Below are positions 17,448 through 25,904 of a stretch of 55,944 nucleotides of DNA, piece after piece. The translations under genes and the position numbers were made by a program. The notes below the pieces were generated by a model that worked only from the letters and a program-made list of their open reading frames with translations, was not told the origin of the DNA and searched no databases. This DNA comes from Falsiroseomonas sp. (GTDB lineage Bacteria > Pseudomonadota > Alphaproteobacteria > Acetobacterales > Acetobacteraceae), in assembly GCF_030695085.1 (NCBI RefSeq), contig NZ_JAUYTS010000238.1, positions 1 to 55,944 on the forward strand, written 5' to 3'. Within the stretch, counting starts at the first letter, position 1. The number at the start of each line of letters is the position of its first letter.

Positions 17448-19619
17448 ATGTCCCTGGCGCTTTCCCCGGTGGAGCGGCAAGACCTCGTCGCGCGCCTCGG
17501 CGGCTGGGGTGCGGCGCTGTTGGGCGCGCAGCAGGGGCGCTTCGCGCCGTGGCTGTCAGTGGCGCTGGGCGCCGGCGTGCTGTGGTATTTCAGCCTGGCC
17601 GAAGAACCTGCCTGGCAGCCCTTGTGGCTGGTGCCGCCCCTGGCGGCAGCGGCATTCTGGCTGGCCCGGCGCTGGCTGCTGCCGGGCTGGGGCCTGGGGC
17701 TGCTGGCGGCCTTCCTGCTCGGTGCCGGGCTGGCAGGCTGGCACGCCGCACGGCAGCCGGCGCCGCTGTTCCTGCCCTTCGGCGCCGTGATCGTCGAGGG
17801 GCTGGTGGTCCAGGTGCAGCCCCTGGCGGAGGGGCAGCGCATCACGCTTCGGGATGCGCGGCTGGGCGATGGCCCGCCGCTGCCCCGCACCCTTCGCATC
17901 CGGCTGCGCAACAACGATCCGGTCCGGCCGCAGCCGGGCGACCGCCTGCGCCTGCGCGCCCTGCTGCGGGAGCCGGGCGCGCCGGTGGTGCCGGGCGGCT
18001 ATGATTTCCAGCGCGCCGCCTATTTCTCCGGCCTCGGCGGCTCCGGCTTCGCGCTCGGCCCGGCGGAACTGCTGGCCACCGGCCCGCCCGGCATCGCCCG
18101 CCTCCGCACCCGGCTGAACCGGGAGGTGGCGGCCGCCATTCCCGGCCCCGCCGGGGCGGTGGCCGCGGCGCTGATCACCGGCACGCAGAGCGGCATTCCG
18201 CCGGCCGAGATCGCCGCGATGCGCGATGCCGGGCTGTCGCATCTGCTGGCGGTCTCCGGCCTGCACATGAGCATCGTCATGGGGCTGGTCTTCTTCGTGC
18301 TGCGGCTGGCGGTGGCGCTGGTGCCCTTTGTCGCGCTGCGGTTGCCGGGCAAGGCGGTGGCGGCGCTGGGGGCATTGGCGGCGGGCACCTTCTACATGCT
18401 GCTGACAGGATCGCAGGTGCCGATGCAGCGCTGCCTCGGCATGGCGGTGCTGGTGACGCTGGCGCTGCTGTCCGGGCGGCGGGCGGTTTCGCTGCGGAGC
18501 CTCGCCATGGCGGCGGCCGGTGTGCTGGTGCTGGCGCCGGCGGAACTGCTGGGGCCGTCCTTCCAGATGTCCTTCGCCGCGGTGCTGGTGCTGATCGCGG
18601 GGCATGATGCGCTGCGGCCCTGGCTGGCGAGGATCCGCCAGCAGGCAAGCTGGTGGCGGCCGGCGCTGCTGTTCGTGCTGGGGCTGGTGCTGACCTCGCT
18701 GCTGGCGGGCGCGGCGACGGCGCCACCCGGGCTGCACCATTTCGGCCGGCTGCAGAGCTTCGGCATCCTGGCCAATGCGGTGGCGGTGCCGCTGACCTCG
18801 CTGCTGGTGATGCCGGCGGCGCTGATCGCCATGCTGGCCCTGCCGCTCGGCCTGGCGGAGTGGCCGCTGCGCGTGATGGGCTGGGGGGTGGAGGGTATCC
18901 TGCTGGTGGCGCGGGAGGTTTCGTCCTGGCCCGGCGCCGCGCCCGCCCTGGTGCCGCTGCCGGGCTGGGGGCTGGCGCTGGTGGGCCTTGGCCTGTGCTG
19001 GCTGTGCCTGTGGCGCGGCCTGCTGCGCGCCGCGGGGGTGCCGCTGATCCTGCTCGGCCTGTCCGCCGGGCTCATCAGCCCGCCGCCGGACCTGCTGGTG
19101 TCCGAGGATGCGCGGATTGTCGCGCTGCGGACCGGGCAGGGGGTCTATCTGCACCGCCTGCCCGGCGCGCGAGCCTTCGTGCAGGACAACATGCTGCGCG
19201 CGATGGGTGCGACCGAGGCGCTGCCCTTGCCGGCGCGCGGCAGCCTGGCCGGCGGCGCGCTGGTCTGCGAACCGGGCGCCTGCCGCTTCCGCCCGCACCC
19301 CGATGGCGCGGAGGTGGTGCTGCTGCGCGGCCCGCCGGTGCCACGCGGCCAGCGCTCCGCCCCGGTCGACGCCTCAGCCCATTGCGCCGCGCTGGTGGTG
19401 GCGCTGGAGCCGATGCGGCCGCGCTGCGCCACGGGCGAGGCGATTGACCGCTTCAGCATGTGGCGAAATGGAGCCCAGGCCGCCTGGCTGCACGGCGCAG
19501 CCCCCCGCTTGGCCAGCGACCGGGCGATCCGCGGCGACCGCCCCTGGGTGCCGGCGGAGCCGTTACCGGGAAGGGCGGAAACTTTGCCGCTTGCCAACGT
19601 TGATGACGCAGGCCGGTAA
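17448..19619 (+). CDS. comEC: ComEC/Rec2-family DNA uptake channel protein
   Basis: A 723-residue inner-membrane protein. An N-terminal DUF4131-like region (residues about 40-190) with two or three helices precedes the Competence domain, recognised by LSHLLAVSGLHMSIVMGL near residue 270 and about eight further helices. The C-terminal part after residue 550 is soluble but lacks a metallo-beta-lactamase HxHxDH motif, which full-length ComEC proteins of Firmicutes and gammaproteobacteria carry. In naturally competent bacteria ComEC moves single-stranded DNA across the inner membrane; competence here is unproven. A small ORF and lexA follow. Confidence 0.9.
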   Translation: MSLALSPVERQDLVARLGGWGAALLGAQQGRFAPWLSVALGAGVLWYFSLAEEPAWQPLWLVPPLAAAAFWLARRWLLPGWGLGLLAAFLLGAGLAGWHAARQPAPLFLPFGAVIVEGLVVQVQPLAEGQRITLRDARLGDGPPLPRTLRIRLRNNDPVRPQPGDRLRLRALLREPGAPVVPGGYDFQRAAYFSGLGGSGFALGPAELLATGPPGIARLRTRLNREVAAAIPGPAGAVAAALITGTQSGIPPAEIAAMRDAGLSHLLAVSGLHMSIVMGLVFFVLRLAVALVPFVALRLPGKAVAALGALAAGTFYMLLTGSQVPMQRCLGMAVLVTLALLSGRRAVSLRSLAMAAAGVLVLAPAELLGPSFQMSFAAVLVLIAGHDALRPWLARIRQQASWWRPALLFVLGLVLTSLLAGAATAPPGLHHFGRLQSFGILANAVAVPLTSLLVMPAALIAMLALPLGLAEWPLRVMGWGVEGILLVAREVSSWPGAAPALVPLPGWGLALVGLGLCWLCLWRGLLRAAGVPLILLGLSAGLISPPPDLLVSEDARIVALRTGQGVYLHRLPGARAFVQDNMLRAMGATEALPLPARGSLAGGALVCEPGACRFRPHPDGAEVVLLRGPPVPRGQRSAPVDASAHCAALVVALEPMRPRCATGEAIDRFSMWRNGAQAAWLHGAAPRLASDRAIRGDRPWVPAEPLPGRAETLPLANVDDAGR

Positions 19620-19679
19620 CGATTCCTTAGCCCGGCGGACACAAACTGCACGCATCAAGGCAGAGCGGAGGAAACCAGA

Positions 19680-19796
19680 ATGACCACCACCCTCATGCTG
19701 TGCGCTGGCATGGCGGTCGGCGCGACCGCGATGGCCATGTGGCAGCGGCTGCGTGGCTGGCGGGAAGCCCGGAAGCTGGAATGGGACCCCTATTGA
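19680..19796 (+). CDS. 38-residue small membrane-associated protein
   Basis: ATG at 19680 after a GGAGG-containing site. The product begins with a hydrophobic helix (LMLCAGMAVGATAMAMW) and ends in a basic and then acidic tail, WREARKLEWDPY. It lies 60 bp after comEC on the same strand, and its stop codon sits in the left arm of the hairpin shared with lexA. The Shine-Dalgarno, helix-then-charged-tail design and packing argue for a real gene. Function unknown; a single-pass inner-membrane peptide is likely. Confidence 0.6.
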   Translation: MTTTLMLCAGMAVGATAMAMWQRLRGWREARKLEWDPY

Positions 19797-19822
19797 GGGG
19801 TCCCGGCACAACCCCTCAATAG
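19790..19822. terminator. Bidirectional hairpin shared by the small ORF and lexA
   Basis: A perfect 12-bp inverted repeat (19790-19801 with 19811-19822) with a 9-base loop lies exactly between the convergent small ORF and lexA. Each arm contains the stop codon of one gene, and both genes end TAT-TGA followed by GGGGT. There is no T-run, so it would be a weak or Rho-assisted terminator, or an mRNA 3'-end protector. Confidence 0.55.
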
Positions 19823-20553
19823 CGGCGCAGCAGCCCGATCAGCCGGCCCTGCACGCGCACCCGGTCCGGCCCGAAGATGCGCGTCTCATAGGCGCGGTTC
19901 GCCGGTTCCAGCGCCACCGAATTGCCGCGCCGGCGCAGCCGCTTCAGCGTCACCTCCTGGTCATCCACCAGCGCCACCACGATCGCGCCGTTATCGGCGG
20001 TATCGCCACGCCGGATGATCACGGTATCGCCGTCGAGGATACCGGCTTCCGCCATGGAATCACCGGCAACCTCCAGCGCGTAGTGTTCCCCGCCACCCAG
20101 CAGCGCCGCGGGCACGTCCACCATGGCGGTATCGCGCGTCGCCTCGATCGGCAGGCCGGCCGCGATCCGGCCATACAGCGGCAGGGCGACCGAGCCCGCC
20201 TCATTCGCCGCCTTCTGCACCCCGGCCAGGCCGGGCGCGAAATGGCCGCGAATCACGTTCGGGCTGAACGGCGGCGGGCTGAAGGGCTGCGGTGTTCCGG
20301 CAGGCGCGGGTGCCGCTTCGCTGCGGCGCGGCGCCACATTCTCCGGCAGCCGCACCACCTCCAGCGCCCGGGCACGATGCGCGCGCCGCTTCAGGAAGCC
20401 GCGTTCTTCCAGCGCCGTGATCAGCCGGTGGATGCCGGATTTCGACTTCAGCCGCAGCGCTTCCTTCATTTCCTCGAAGGAGGGCGAGAACCCGGTGGCG
20501 CGCAGGTGTTTGTCGATGAACATCAGCAACTCGTGCTGCTTGCGCGTCAGCAT
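19816..20553 (-). CDS. lexA: LexA, SOS response repressor
   Basis: A 245-residue repressor-protease. The N-terminal winged helix starts MLTRKQHELLMFIDKHL. A long Pro/Ala-rich linker follows. The S24 domain has the Ala-Gly cleavage site in GRIAAGLPIEA, the catalytic serine in EVAGDSMAEAG and the catalytic lysine in EVTLKRL. On DNA damage RecA filaments stimulate self-cleavage and derepress SOS genes. The start at 20553 follows a GGAGGGA site; the in-frame codon at 20679 would precede the promoter and SOS box. It follows moeA on the same strand but has its own promoter with two SOS boxes, so it is autoregulated. Confidence 0.95.
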   Translation of the reverse strand: MLTRKQHELLMFIDKHLRATGFSPSFEEMKEALRLKSKSGIHRLITALEERGFLKRRAHRARALEVVRLPENVAPRRSEAAPAPAGTPQPFSPPPFSPNVIRGHFAPGLAGVQKAANEAGSVALPLYGRIAAGLPIEATRDTAMVDVPAALLGGGEHYALEVAGDSMAEAGILDGDTVIIRRGDTADNGAIVVALVDDQEVTLKRLRRRGNSVALEPANRAYETRIFGPDRVRVQGRLIGLLRRY

Positions 20554-20596
20554 GGCATTCCCTCCGCGGCCTTCCCGCCCTACCCGAAAGGGCGGC

Positions 20597-20611
20597 GAAC
20601 AAACGGGCAAC
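20597..20611 (-). promoter_or_regulatory. lexA: Second, imperfect LexA box upstream of lexA
   Basis: GAAC-N7-CAAC, one base from the GAAC-N7-GAAC consensus, 11 bp closer to the gene than the perfect box. Confidence 0.45.
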
Positions 20612-20621
20612 CGGTGGAGAT

Positions 20622-20636
20622 GTTCTAGGTAGGTTC
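20622..20636 (-). promoter_or_regulatory. lexA: LexA operator (alphaproteobacterial SOS box)
   Basis: A perfect GTTC-N7-GTTC (spacer TAGGTAG), the direct-repeat operator of alphaproteobacterial LexA. It overlaps the predicted -10 hexamer of lexA, which would let LexA repress its own gene. Confidence 0.85.
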
Positions 20637-20651
20637 TCCGCGTCGCGTCAA
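20622..20651 (-). promoter_or_regulatory. lexA: Predicted lexA promoter
   Basis: On the minus strand, TTGACG (20651-20646), an 18-bp spacer and TAGAAC (20627-20622). The -10 lies inside the SOS box. Confidence 0.5.
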
Positions 20652-20684
20652 ATCCTTTCAACATCCGCGCGCGCGGCACGCGGT

Positions 20685-21890
20685 TCAGACGCCCAGCGGA
20701 CCGAGCGTGATGGCCTCCACCTCCGCGCCCGCCGGCAGCGGCGGGGCGAAGGGCGGGCGCAGGATCAGCGCCTCCGCCCGCGCCAGGGTCTTCAGCATCG
20801 AACTGTCCTGCATGGCGAAGGGCGTCGCCACCAGCCTTCCCTCCGAATCGGCGGCGAGGCTGCTGCGGAGGTGGTCGAATCGCTTGTCATTGGCGGCCAG
20901 CGCCGCGCCCGTGCGCACCAGGATGGTCGGCGGCGGCGCCGCCGGAAGGCCGGATAGCACGGCGAGCGCCGGCATCAGGAACTGCACGCCGCAAATCAGG
21001 GCGGAGACCGGGTTGCCCGGCAGGCCGAGCACCGGCGTGGCCCCGAGCCGCCCCCAGATCAGCGGCTTGCCCGGCCGCATCGCGATCTTCCAGAAATCCA
21101 GCGCGAAGCCTTCCTCACCCAGCGCCGACTGGATCAGGTCATGTTCGCCGACGCTGGCGCCGCCGGTGGTGGCCAGCAGGTCGCAGCCCCGCGCGGCGGC
21201 GGCGGCTGCGGCGATGGCGTCACGGTCATCGGCGACGATGGGCAGCACCAGCGGGTCACCCCCCGCGGCACGGACCAGTGCGGCCAGCGCATGGGCGTTG
21301 GAGCTGACGATGCCGCCCGCCGGAATCGGCTCGCCGGGCAGGGCGATCTCGTCGCCGGTGGCGAGGATGCCGATGCGCGGGCGGCGATGCACCGCGAGCC
21401 AGGGGTGGTTGGCCGCCGCCGCCAGGCCGATATCCCGCGCCGTCAGCCGTCGCCCGGCCGGCAGCAGCACCTCGCCCGCCGCGAAATCCAGCCCCTGGCG
21501 GCGGATCCAGCGGGAAGGCTGCACCGCCTCCCGCACCGTCACCTGGCCGCCCTCGGCCTCGGCATCTTCCTGCAGCAGGATGCCGTCCGCGCCCGGGGGC
21601 ACGAAGCCGCCGGTGAAGATGCGCACCGCCTGGCCCGGCCCGACCGTGCCCGCAAAGGGGTGCCCAGCCGGGGCGGCACCGGTCACAGTGAGGCGGGCGC
21701 CCGCCACCGCATCCGCTGCCCGAACCGCATAGCCATCCATCGCCGAGACATCCGCCGGTGGCTGCGTCAGCCGCGCCAGCACGGGCTGCGCCAGCACCCG
21801 CCCCCAGCCCTCCGCCAGGGCCACCGTCTCCGCCGCGGTGGGGCGGAGGGAGGCGAGGATGCGGGCGCGGGCGTCTTCCAGCGGGATCAT
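20685..21890 (-). CDS. moeA: Molybdopterin molybdenumtransferase MoeA
   Basis: A 401-residue cytosolic enzyme that inserts molybdate into adenylylated molybdopterin. MoeA landmarks are VSAMDGYAVRA near residue 50, IFTGGFVPPGAD, RIGILATGDEI, TTGGASVGEHD and VLGLPGNPVSALI. Its ATG overlaps the TGA of moaC by one base, so the two are translationally coupled. Together they cover an early and the late step of cofactor synthesis that supplies MsrP and the xanthine-oxidase-type clients implied by the cox operon. Confidence 0.95.
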   Translation of the reverse strand: MIPLEDARARILASLRPTAAETVALAEGWGRVLAQPVLARLTQPPADVSAMDGYAVRAADAVAGARLTVTGAAPAGHPFAGTVGPGQAVRIFTGGFVPPGADGILLQEDAEAEGGQVTVREAVQPSRWIRRQGLDFAAGEVLLPAGRRLTARDIGLAAAANHPWLAVHRRPRIGILATGDEIALPGEPIPAGGIVSSNAHALAALVRAAGGDPLVLPIVADDRDAIAAAAAAARGCDLLATTGGASVGEHDLIQSALGEEGFALDFWKIAMRPGKPLIWGRLGATPVLGLPGNPVSALICGVQFLMPALAVLSGLPAAPPPTILVRTGAALAANDKRFDHLRSSLAADSEGRLVATPFAMQDSSMLKTLARAEALILRPPFAPPLPAGAEVEAITLGPLGV

Positions 21891-22360
21891 CAGGTCGCCT
21901 CGTAAACCCCGGATTTACCGCCGGATTTATGCGCCAGCCGCACCGCCTCGATCCGCATGCCGCGATCCGCGGCCTTGCACATGTCGTAGATGGTGAGCGC
22001 CGCGACGGTCACCGCCGTCAGCGCCTCCATCTCCACCCCTGTCTGGCCCGTCACCTTGGCCAGCGCCTCGATCTCCACCGCATCGGGCTCGGCGATGGTC
22101 AGCTCCACCGTCACCTTGGTGAGCGCGAGGGGGTGGCACAGCGGGATCAGGTCGCTGGTGCGCTTGGCCGCCATGATGCCGGCGATGCGGGCGATGCCGA
22201 GCACATCGCCCTTGCCGACCTGGCCCTGGCGGATCAGCGCCAGCGTCTCCGGCGCCATGGTGATGCGGCCGCGGGCCACGGCCACGCGCTGCGTCGCCGC
22301 CTTGTCCGAGACATCGACCATGGCGGCCGCCCCGGCCGCGTCGAAATGGGTGAGGGTCAC
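21890..22360 (-). CDS. moaC: Cyclic pyranopterin monophosphate synthase MoaC
   Basis: A 156-residue enzyme converting the MoaA product into cyclic pyranopterin monophosphate in molybdenum cofactor synthesis. Visible signatures are MVDVSDKAAT, DLIPLCHPLALTKV, VTGQTGVEMEALTAV and the active-site lysine region AHKSGGKSG. Full length for the family. It sits 4 bp after trpC and overlaps moeA, an arrangement shared with many alphaproteobacteria. Confidence 0.95.
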   Translation of the reverse strand: MTLTHFDAAGAAAMVDVSDKAATQRVAVARGRITMAPETLALIRQGQVGKGDVLGIARIAGIMAAKRTSDLIPLCHPLALTKVTVELTIAEPDAVEIEALAKVTGQTGVEMEALTAVTVAALTIYDMCKAADRGMRIEAVRLAHKSGGKSGVYEAT

Positions 22361-22364
22361 GGGA

Positions 22365-23180
22365 TCAGATCGCGTTGATCAGCTCGCGCGCCGCCGCTTC
22401 CACATCCGGCTGGCGCAGCAGATGCTCCCCCACCAGCAGGCAGCGGGCGCCGGCGCGGCAGATGCGGCGCACATCCTCCGGCGTGCGGATGCCGCTTTCG
22501 CCGACCGGGATGCGGTCTGCCGGGATCTGCGGGATCAGCTCATCCGATGTGGCGAGATCGGTGACCAAAGTCTTGAGATTACGGTTGTTCACGCCGATCA
22601 GCCGCGTCTCCAGCCCCAGCGCCCGGTCCAGTTCCCGCTGGTCATGCACCTCCGCCAGCACGGCCATGTCGAGCGACCGGGCGACATCCTCCAATTCCTG
22701 CGCCTGTTCATCGGACAGCGCGGCGAGGATCAGCAGGATGGCGTCCGCCCCCATCGCGCGGGCCTCAAAGACCTGCCAGGGGTGGACCATGAAGTCCTTG
22801 CGCAGCACCGGCAGCGAACAGGCGGCGCGAGCCTGCACCATGTGCCCGAGATCGCCCTGGAACCAGGGCGCGTCGGTCAGCACGGACAGGCAGGCAGCGC
22901 CCGCCGCTTCATAGGAGCGGGCGAGTTCCGCCGGCTCGAAGGGCTCGCGGATCAACCCGCCGGAGGGGGAGGCGCGCTTGATCTCGGCGATCAGCCCGAC
23001 CCGCCCTTCCGCAACGGCGGCGCAGAGGGCGCCGGTGAAGTCGCGCGGCGGGGCGGCGTGGCGCGCCTGGCTCTCGACCTCCGACAGCGGCATGGCGGCG
23101 GAACGCTCCCGCACTTCCTCATATTTGTCGGCGAGGATGCGGGCCAGCGTGTCGGAGGTCACGGGGGCGGAGACGTTCAT
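22365..23180 (-). CDS. trpC: Indole-3-glycerol phosphate synthase
   Basis: A 271-residue TIM-barrel enzyme of tryptophan synthesis. Landmarks are AEIKRASPSGG with the catalytic lysine, LRKDFMVHPWQ, LIGVNNRNLKT and PVGESGIRTPED. The ATG at 23180 overlaps the trpD stop by four bases. Monofunctional, with no PRAI fusion. Confidence 0.96.
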   Translation of the reverse strand: MNVSAPVTSDTLARILADKYEEVRERSAAMPLSEVESQARHAAPPRDFTGALCAAVAEGRVGLIAEIKRASPSGGLIREPFEPAELARSYEAAGAACLSVLTDAPWFQGDLGHMVQARAACSLPVLRKDFMVHPWQVFEARAMGADAILLILAALSDEQAQELEDVARSLDMAVLAEVHDQRELDRALGLETRLIGVNNRNLKTLVTDLATSDELIPQIPADRIPVGESGIRTPEDVRRICRAGARCLLVGEHLLRQPDVEAAARELINAI

Positions 23181-24208
23181 CGGGCAGGGTGCTCGGCTTC
23201 AGGGGGCAGGGCGGCGCTGGATCGCAGCCGGTTCAGCACGTTCAACGCCGCGCCGCCATCAATGGATGCAGCAGCCAGGGGAACGCCGGCACGGATGTCA
23301 TCCACCCGGCCCGCCACGACAAGGGAGGCTGCGGCATTCAGCAGCACGCAGTCGCGATAGGGGCCGGGCGCGCCTTCCAGCAGTGCCAGCAGTGCCGCCG
23401 CATTCTCCGCCGGCTCGCCGCCCTGCAGCGCCGAGACCGGCGCGCGCGGCAGCCCGGCCTGTTCGGGCGTCACCTCGAATTCCGTGATGCGGCCGTCGCG
23501 CAGCTCCACCACCTGGGAGGGGCCGGCCAGCGTCAGCTCATCGAGCCCCATGCCATGCACCAGCCAGGCGCGCTCCGTCCCGAGGCGGGCCAGCGTTTCC
23601 GCCATCGGCCGCAGCCATTCGGGGGCAAAGACGCCGGTCATCTGCCGGGTGACGCGGGCGGGATTCGCCAGCGGGCCGAGCAGGTTGAAGATGGTCCGCG
23701 TGCCGAGCTCCACCCGCGGGCCGGCGGCATGGCGCAGCGCGGCGTGGTGCCGGGGCGCCATCAGGAACACCATGCCCGCCTCCGCCAGCACGCGCGGCAG
23801 CGCCTCCAGCGGCGTTTCCATCACCGGGATGCCGAGCGCCGACAGCGCATCCGCGGCGCCGGAGCGGGAGGACAAGGCCCGGTTGCCGTGCTTGGCCACC
23901 TTCACCCCGCAACCCGCGACCACCAGGGCCGTGGCGGTGGAGATGTTCAGCGTGCCGGCCGCATCGCCGCCGGTGCCGACGATATCCATCGCCCCCTCGG
24001 GCACATCCACCGCGATCATCCGCGCGCGCATCGCCCGCACGGCGCCGGTCATTTCCGCCACCGTCTCTCCGCGCACCCGCATCGCCATCAGCAGGCCGGC
24101 GATCTGCGCCGGCGTCGCCTCGCCGGCCATGATCATGCCGAAGGCAACCTCCGCCTCGCTCTCCGCCAGTTTTTCGCCAGCGGCCAGCCGCGCCAGGATT
24201 TTTTTCAT
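23177..24208 (-). CDS. trpD: Anthranilate phosphoribosyltransferase
   Basis: A 343-residue enzyme transferring phosphoribosyl from PRPP to anthranilate. It has the PRPP-binding loop VGTGGDAAGTLNISTATAL, KHGNRALSSRSGAADAL and FLMAPRHHAALRH. The start at 24208 is the ATG overlapping the trpG stop (ATGA); the longer in-frame extension upstream reads as the antisense of trpG and was rejected. Confidence 0.96.
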   Translation of the reverse strand: MKKILARLAAGEKLAESEAEVAFGMIMAGEATPAQIAGLLMAMRVRGETVAEMTGAVRAMRARMIAVDVPEGAMDIVGTGGDAAGTLNISTATALVVAGCGVKVAKHGNRALSSRSGAADALSALGIPVMETPLEALPRVLAEAGMVFLMAPRHHAALRHAAGPRVELGTRTIFNLLGPLANPARVTRQMTGVFAPEWLRPMAETLARLGTERAWLVHGMGLDELTLAGPSQVVELRDGRITEFEVTPEQAGLPRAPVSALQGGEPAENAAALLALLEGAPGPYRDCVLLNAAASLVVAGRVDDIRAGVPLAAASIDGGAALNVLNRLRSSAALPPEAEHPAR

Positions 24209-24792
24209 GCCGGGACGCTGTTGCGGCGGGTGGAAAGCGCCAGGAAATTGCGCAGCAGGTCGTGGCCATGCTCGCTGGCGATGCTCTCGGGGTGGAACTG
24301 CACGCCCCAGATCGGCAGGTCGCGATGCGCCAGGCCCATCACCAGGCCATCCGCGGTGCGGGCGGTGGGGATCAGCGTCTCCGGGAGATCCTCCACCACC
24401 AGGGAATGGTAGCGCGTGGCGCGGAAGGGGGAGGGCACGCCCGCGAAGATGTCGGTGCCGCCATGGGTCACGTCCCAGACCTTGCCATGCACCGGCTCCG
24501 GCGCCCGCACCACGCGGCCGCCAAAGGCCTGGCCGATCGCCTGGTGGCCGAGACACACCCCAAGCAGCGGCATGCGCGCTTCCGCCGCCGCGCCGATGAG
24601 GTCGAGGCAGATGCCCGCCTCATTCGGCGTGCAGGGGCCGGGCGATAGGACGATTGCCTCCGGCTGCAGGTCCATGGCGGCCTGCACCGAGAGGGAATCA
24701 TTGCGCCGAACCTCAACCACCGCCCCAAGATCGCCGAGGAAGTGATAGAGATTGAACGTAAAACTGTCGTAGTTGTCGATCAGGAGGATCAT
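24205..24792 (-). CDS. trpG: Anthranilate synthase glutamine amidotransferase subunit
   Basis: A 195-residue class I glutamine amidotransferase supplying ammonia to TrpE. The triad is visible as the cysteine in GVCLGHQAIGQ, and the histidine and glutamate in VQFHPESIAS. It begins MILLIDNYDSFTFN at 24792; the upstream in-frame extension lacks conservation. It heads the trpG-trpD-trpC-moaC-moeA run. TrpE is not in the window, since the next gene upstream is divergent, so trpE lies elsewhere. Confidence 0.95.
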   Translation of the reverse strand: MILLIDNYDSFTFNLYHFLGDLGAVVEVRRNDSLSVQAAMDLQPEAIVLSPGPCTPNEAGICLDLIGAAAEARMPLLGVCLGHQAIGQAFGGRVVRAPEPVHGKVWDVTHGGTDIFAGVPSPFRATRYHSLVVEDLPETLIPTARTADGLVMGLAHRDLPIWGVQFHPESIASEHGHDLLRNFLALSTRRNSVPA

Positions 24793-24926
24793 GATGCCGT
24801 GACTTTTGTCCCGGAACGCGGGGGAATCAAGCCGGGACCACCTCGCCATGGCACGCCGGGGTTCCACTGGCCTTCGCCCTGCGCCTAACCTGCCGCAACG
24901 CAACGACACGATTTGCGGGAGGAAAC

Positions 24927-25904
24927 ATGCTGATCAACCACCTGGCACGCAGGGTGCTGCCCATGTTGGCAGCGCTTCTTTTGGGCGGAACCGCGCTGGC
25001 GGCGGATCTGCCGGACCGGCCCATTCGCATCCTGGTGCCCTTCGCGCCCGGCGGCACCAGCGACATCGTCGCGCGCGTCCTGGCGGAAGCCGCCTCCGCC
25101 CATCTGCCGCGTGGTGCGGTGGTGGAGAACAAGGCCGGCGCGGGCGGCAATATCGGCGCGGCGGAGGCGGCGCGCGGACCGGCCGATGGCACGCTGCTGC
25201 TGCAATGCGCCTTCGGCCCCTGCGGCGCCAACCCGGCGCTGTACCCCAATGCCGGCTATGACCTGCTGAACGACCTCACGCCCGTCATCCTGACCGGCGC
25301 GGTGCGCAATGTGATGGCGGTGCGGCGCGAGTTGCCGGCCCAGAATGTCGCGGAATTCCTGGCGCTGGCCGGCAGCCAGCGCGGCGGCATCAGCTTCGGC
25401 TCCTCCGGCGTCGGCGCCTCGAACCACCTGGGCCCGGAGCTGCTGCGCGCAGTGACGGGGATCGAGATGGTGCATGTGCCCTATCGCGGCTCCGGCCCCG
25501 CCATCACGGACCTGATCGCCGGGCGGATCGACGTGTTCTTCGACAACCTGCCCTCCATCCTGCCGCATATCCGCGCCGGGTCGGTGCGCGCGCTCGCCGC
25601 GGTCAGCGACCAGCGCCTGGCCGAACTGCCGGATGTGCCGACCTTCGCCGAGCAGGGCGTGCAGGGCATGGCGATCGATAGCTGGTTCGGCTTCATGGCC
25701 CCCGCGCGCACGCCGCCCGCCGCCATCGCCGCGCTCAACGCCGCCTTCAACCAGGCGCTGTCCGACCCCCGGGTGCGGTCCCGCATGGCAGACCTCGCCG
25801 TGACGCCCCTGGGCGGCACGCCGGAGGCGATGGGCACGCATGTGCGGGCGGAAGTCGCCCGCTGGGCCGATGTGGTCCGCCGACAGGGAATCCGCGCCGA
25901 ATGA
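24927..25904 (+). CDS. Bug/TctC-family periplasmic solute-binding protein
   Basis: A 325-residue secreted binding protein. A Sec-type signal peptide (LLGGTALAAD, cleavage near residue 26) precedes the TctC fold with RPIRILVPFAPGGTSD, VVENKAGAGGNIGAAEAA and HVPYRGSGPAITDLI. Such proteins bind carboxylates or related small molecules. No TctA/TctB partner is next to it, as is common for Bug proteins. Its stop overlaps the ATG of the enolase-superfamily gene, which predicts that the bound ligand is that enzyme's substrate, most likely a sugar acid. Confidence 0.92.
   Translation: MLINHLARRVLPMLAALLLGGTALAADLPDRPIRILVPFAPGGTSDIVARVLAEAASAHLPRGAVVENKAGAGGNIGAAEAARGPADGTLLLQCAFGPCGANPALYPNAGYDLLNDLTPVILTGAVRNVMAVRRELPAQNVAEFLALAGSQRGGISFGSSGVGASNHLGPELLRAVTGIEMVHVPYRGSGPAITDLIAGRIDVFFDNLPSILPHIRAGSVRALAAVSDQRLAELPDVPTFAEQGVQGMAIDSWFGFMAPARTPPAAIAALNAAFNQALSDPRVRSRMADLAVTPLGGTPEAMGTHVRAEVARWADVVRRQGIRAE

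Noticed and set aside
17556..19298. 580-codon minus-strand frame opposite comEC
   Set aside because: Antisense shadow with an extreme Gln/Arg/His composition and no domain.
23177..24556. Longer version of trpD extending to 24556
   Set aside because: The extra N-terminus is antisense-like sequence over trpG. The conserved TrpD start coincides with an ATGA overlap at 24208.
24793..24926. Trp leader/attenuator upstream of trpG
   Set aside because: No tryptophan-rich leader peptide or competing hairpins could be identified in the 134-bp divergent gap.
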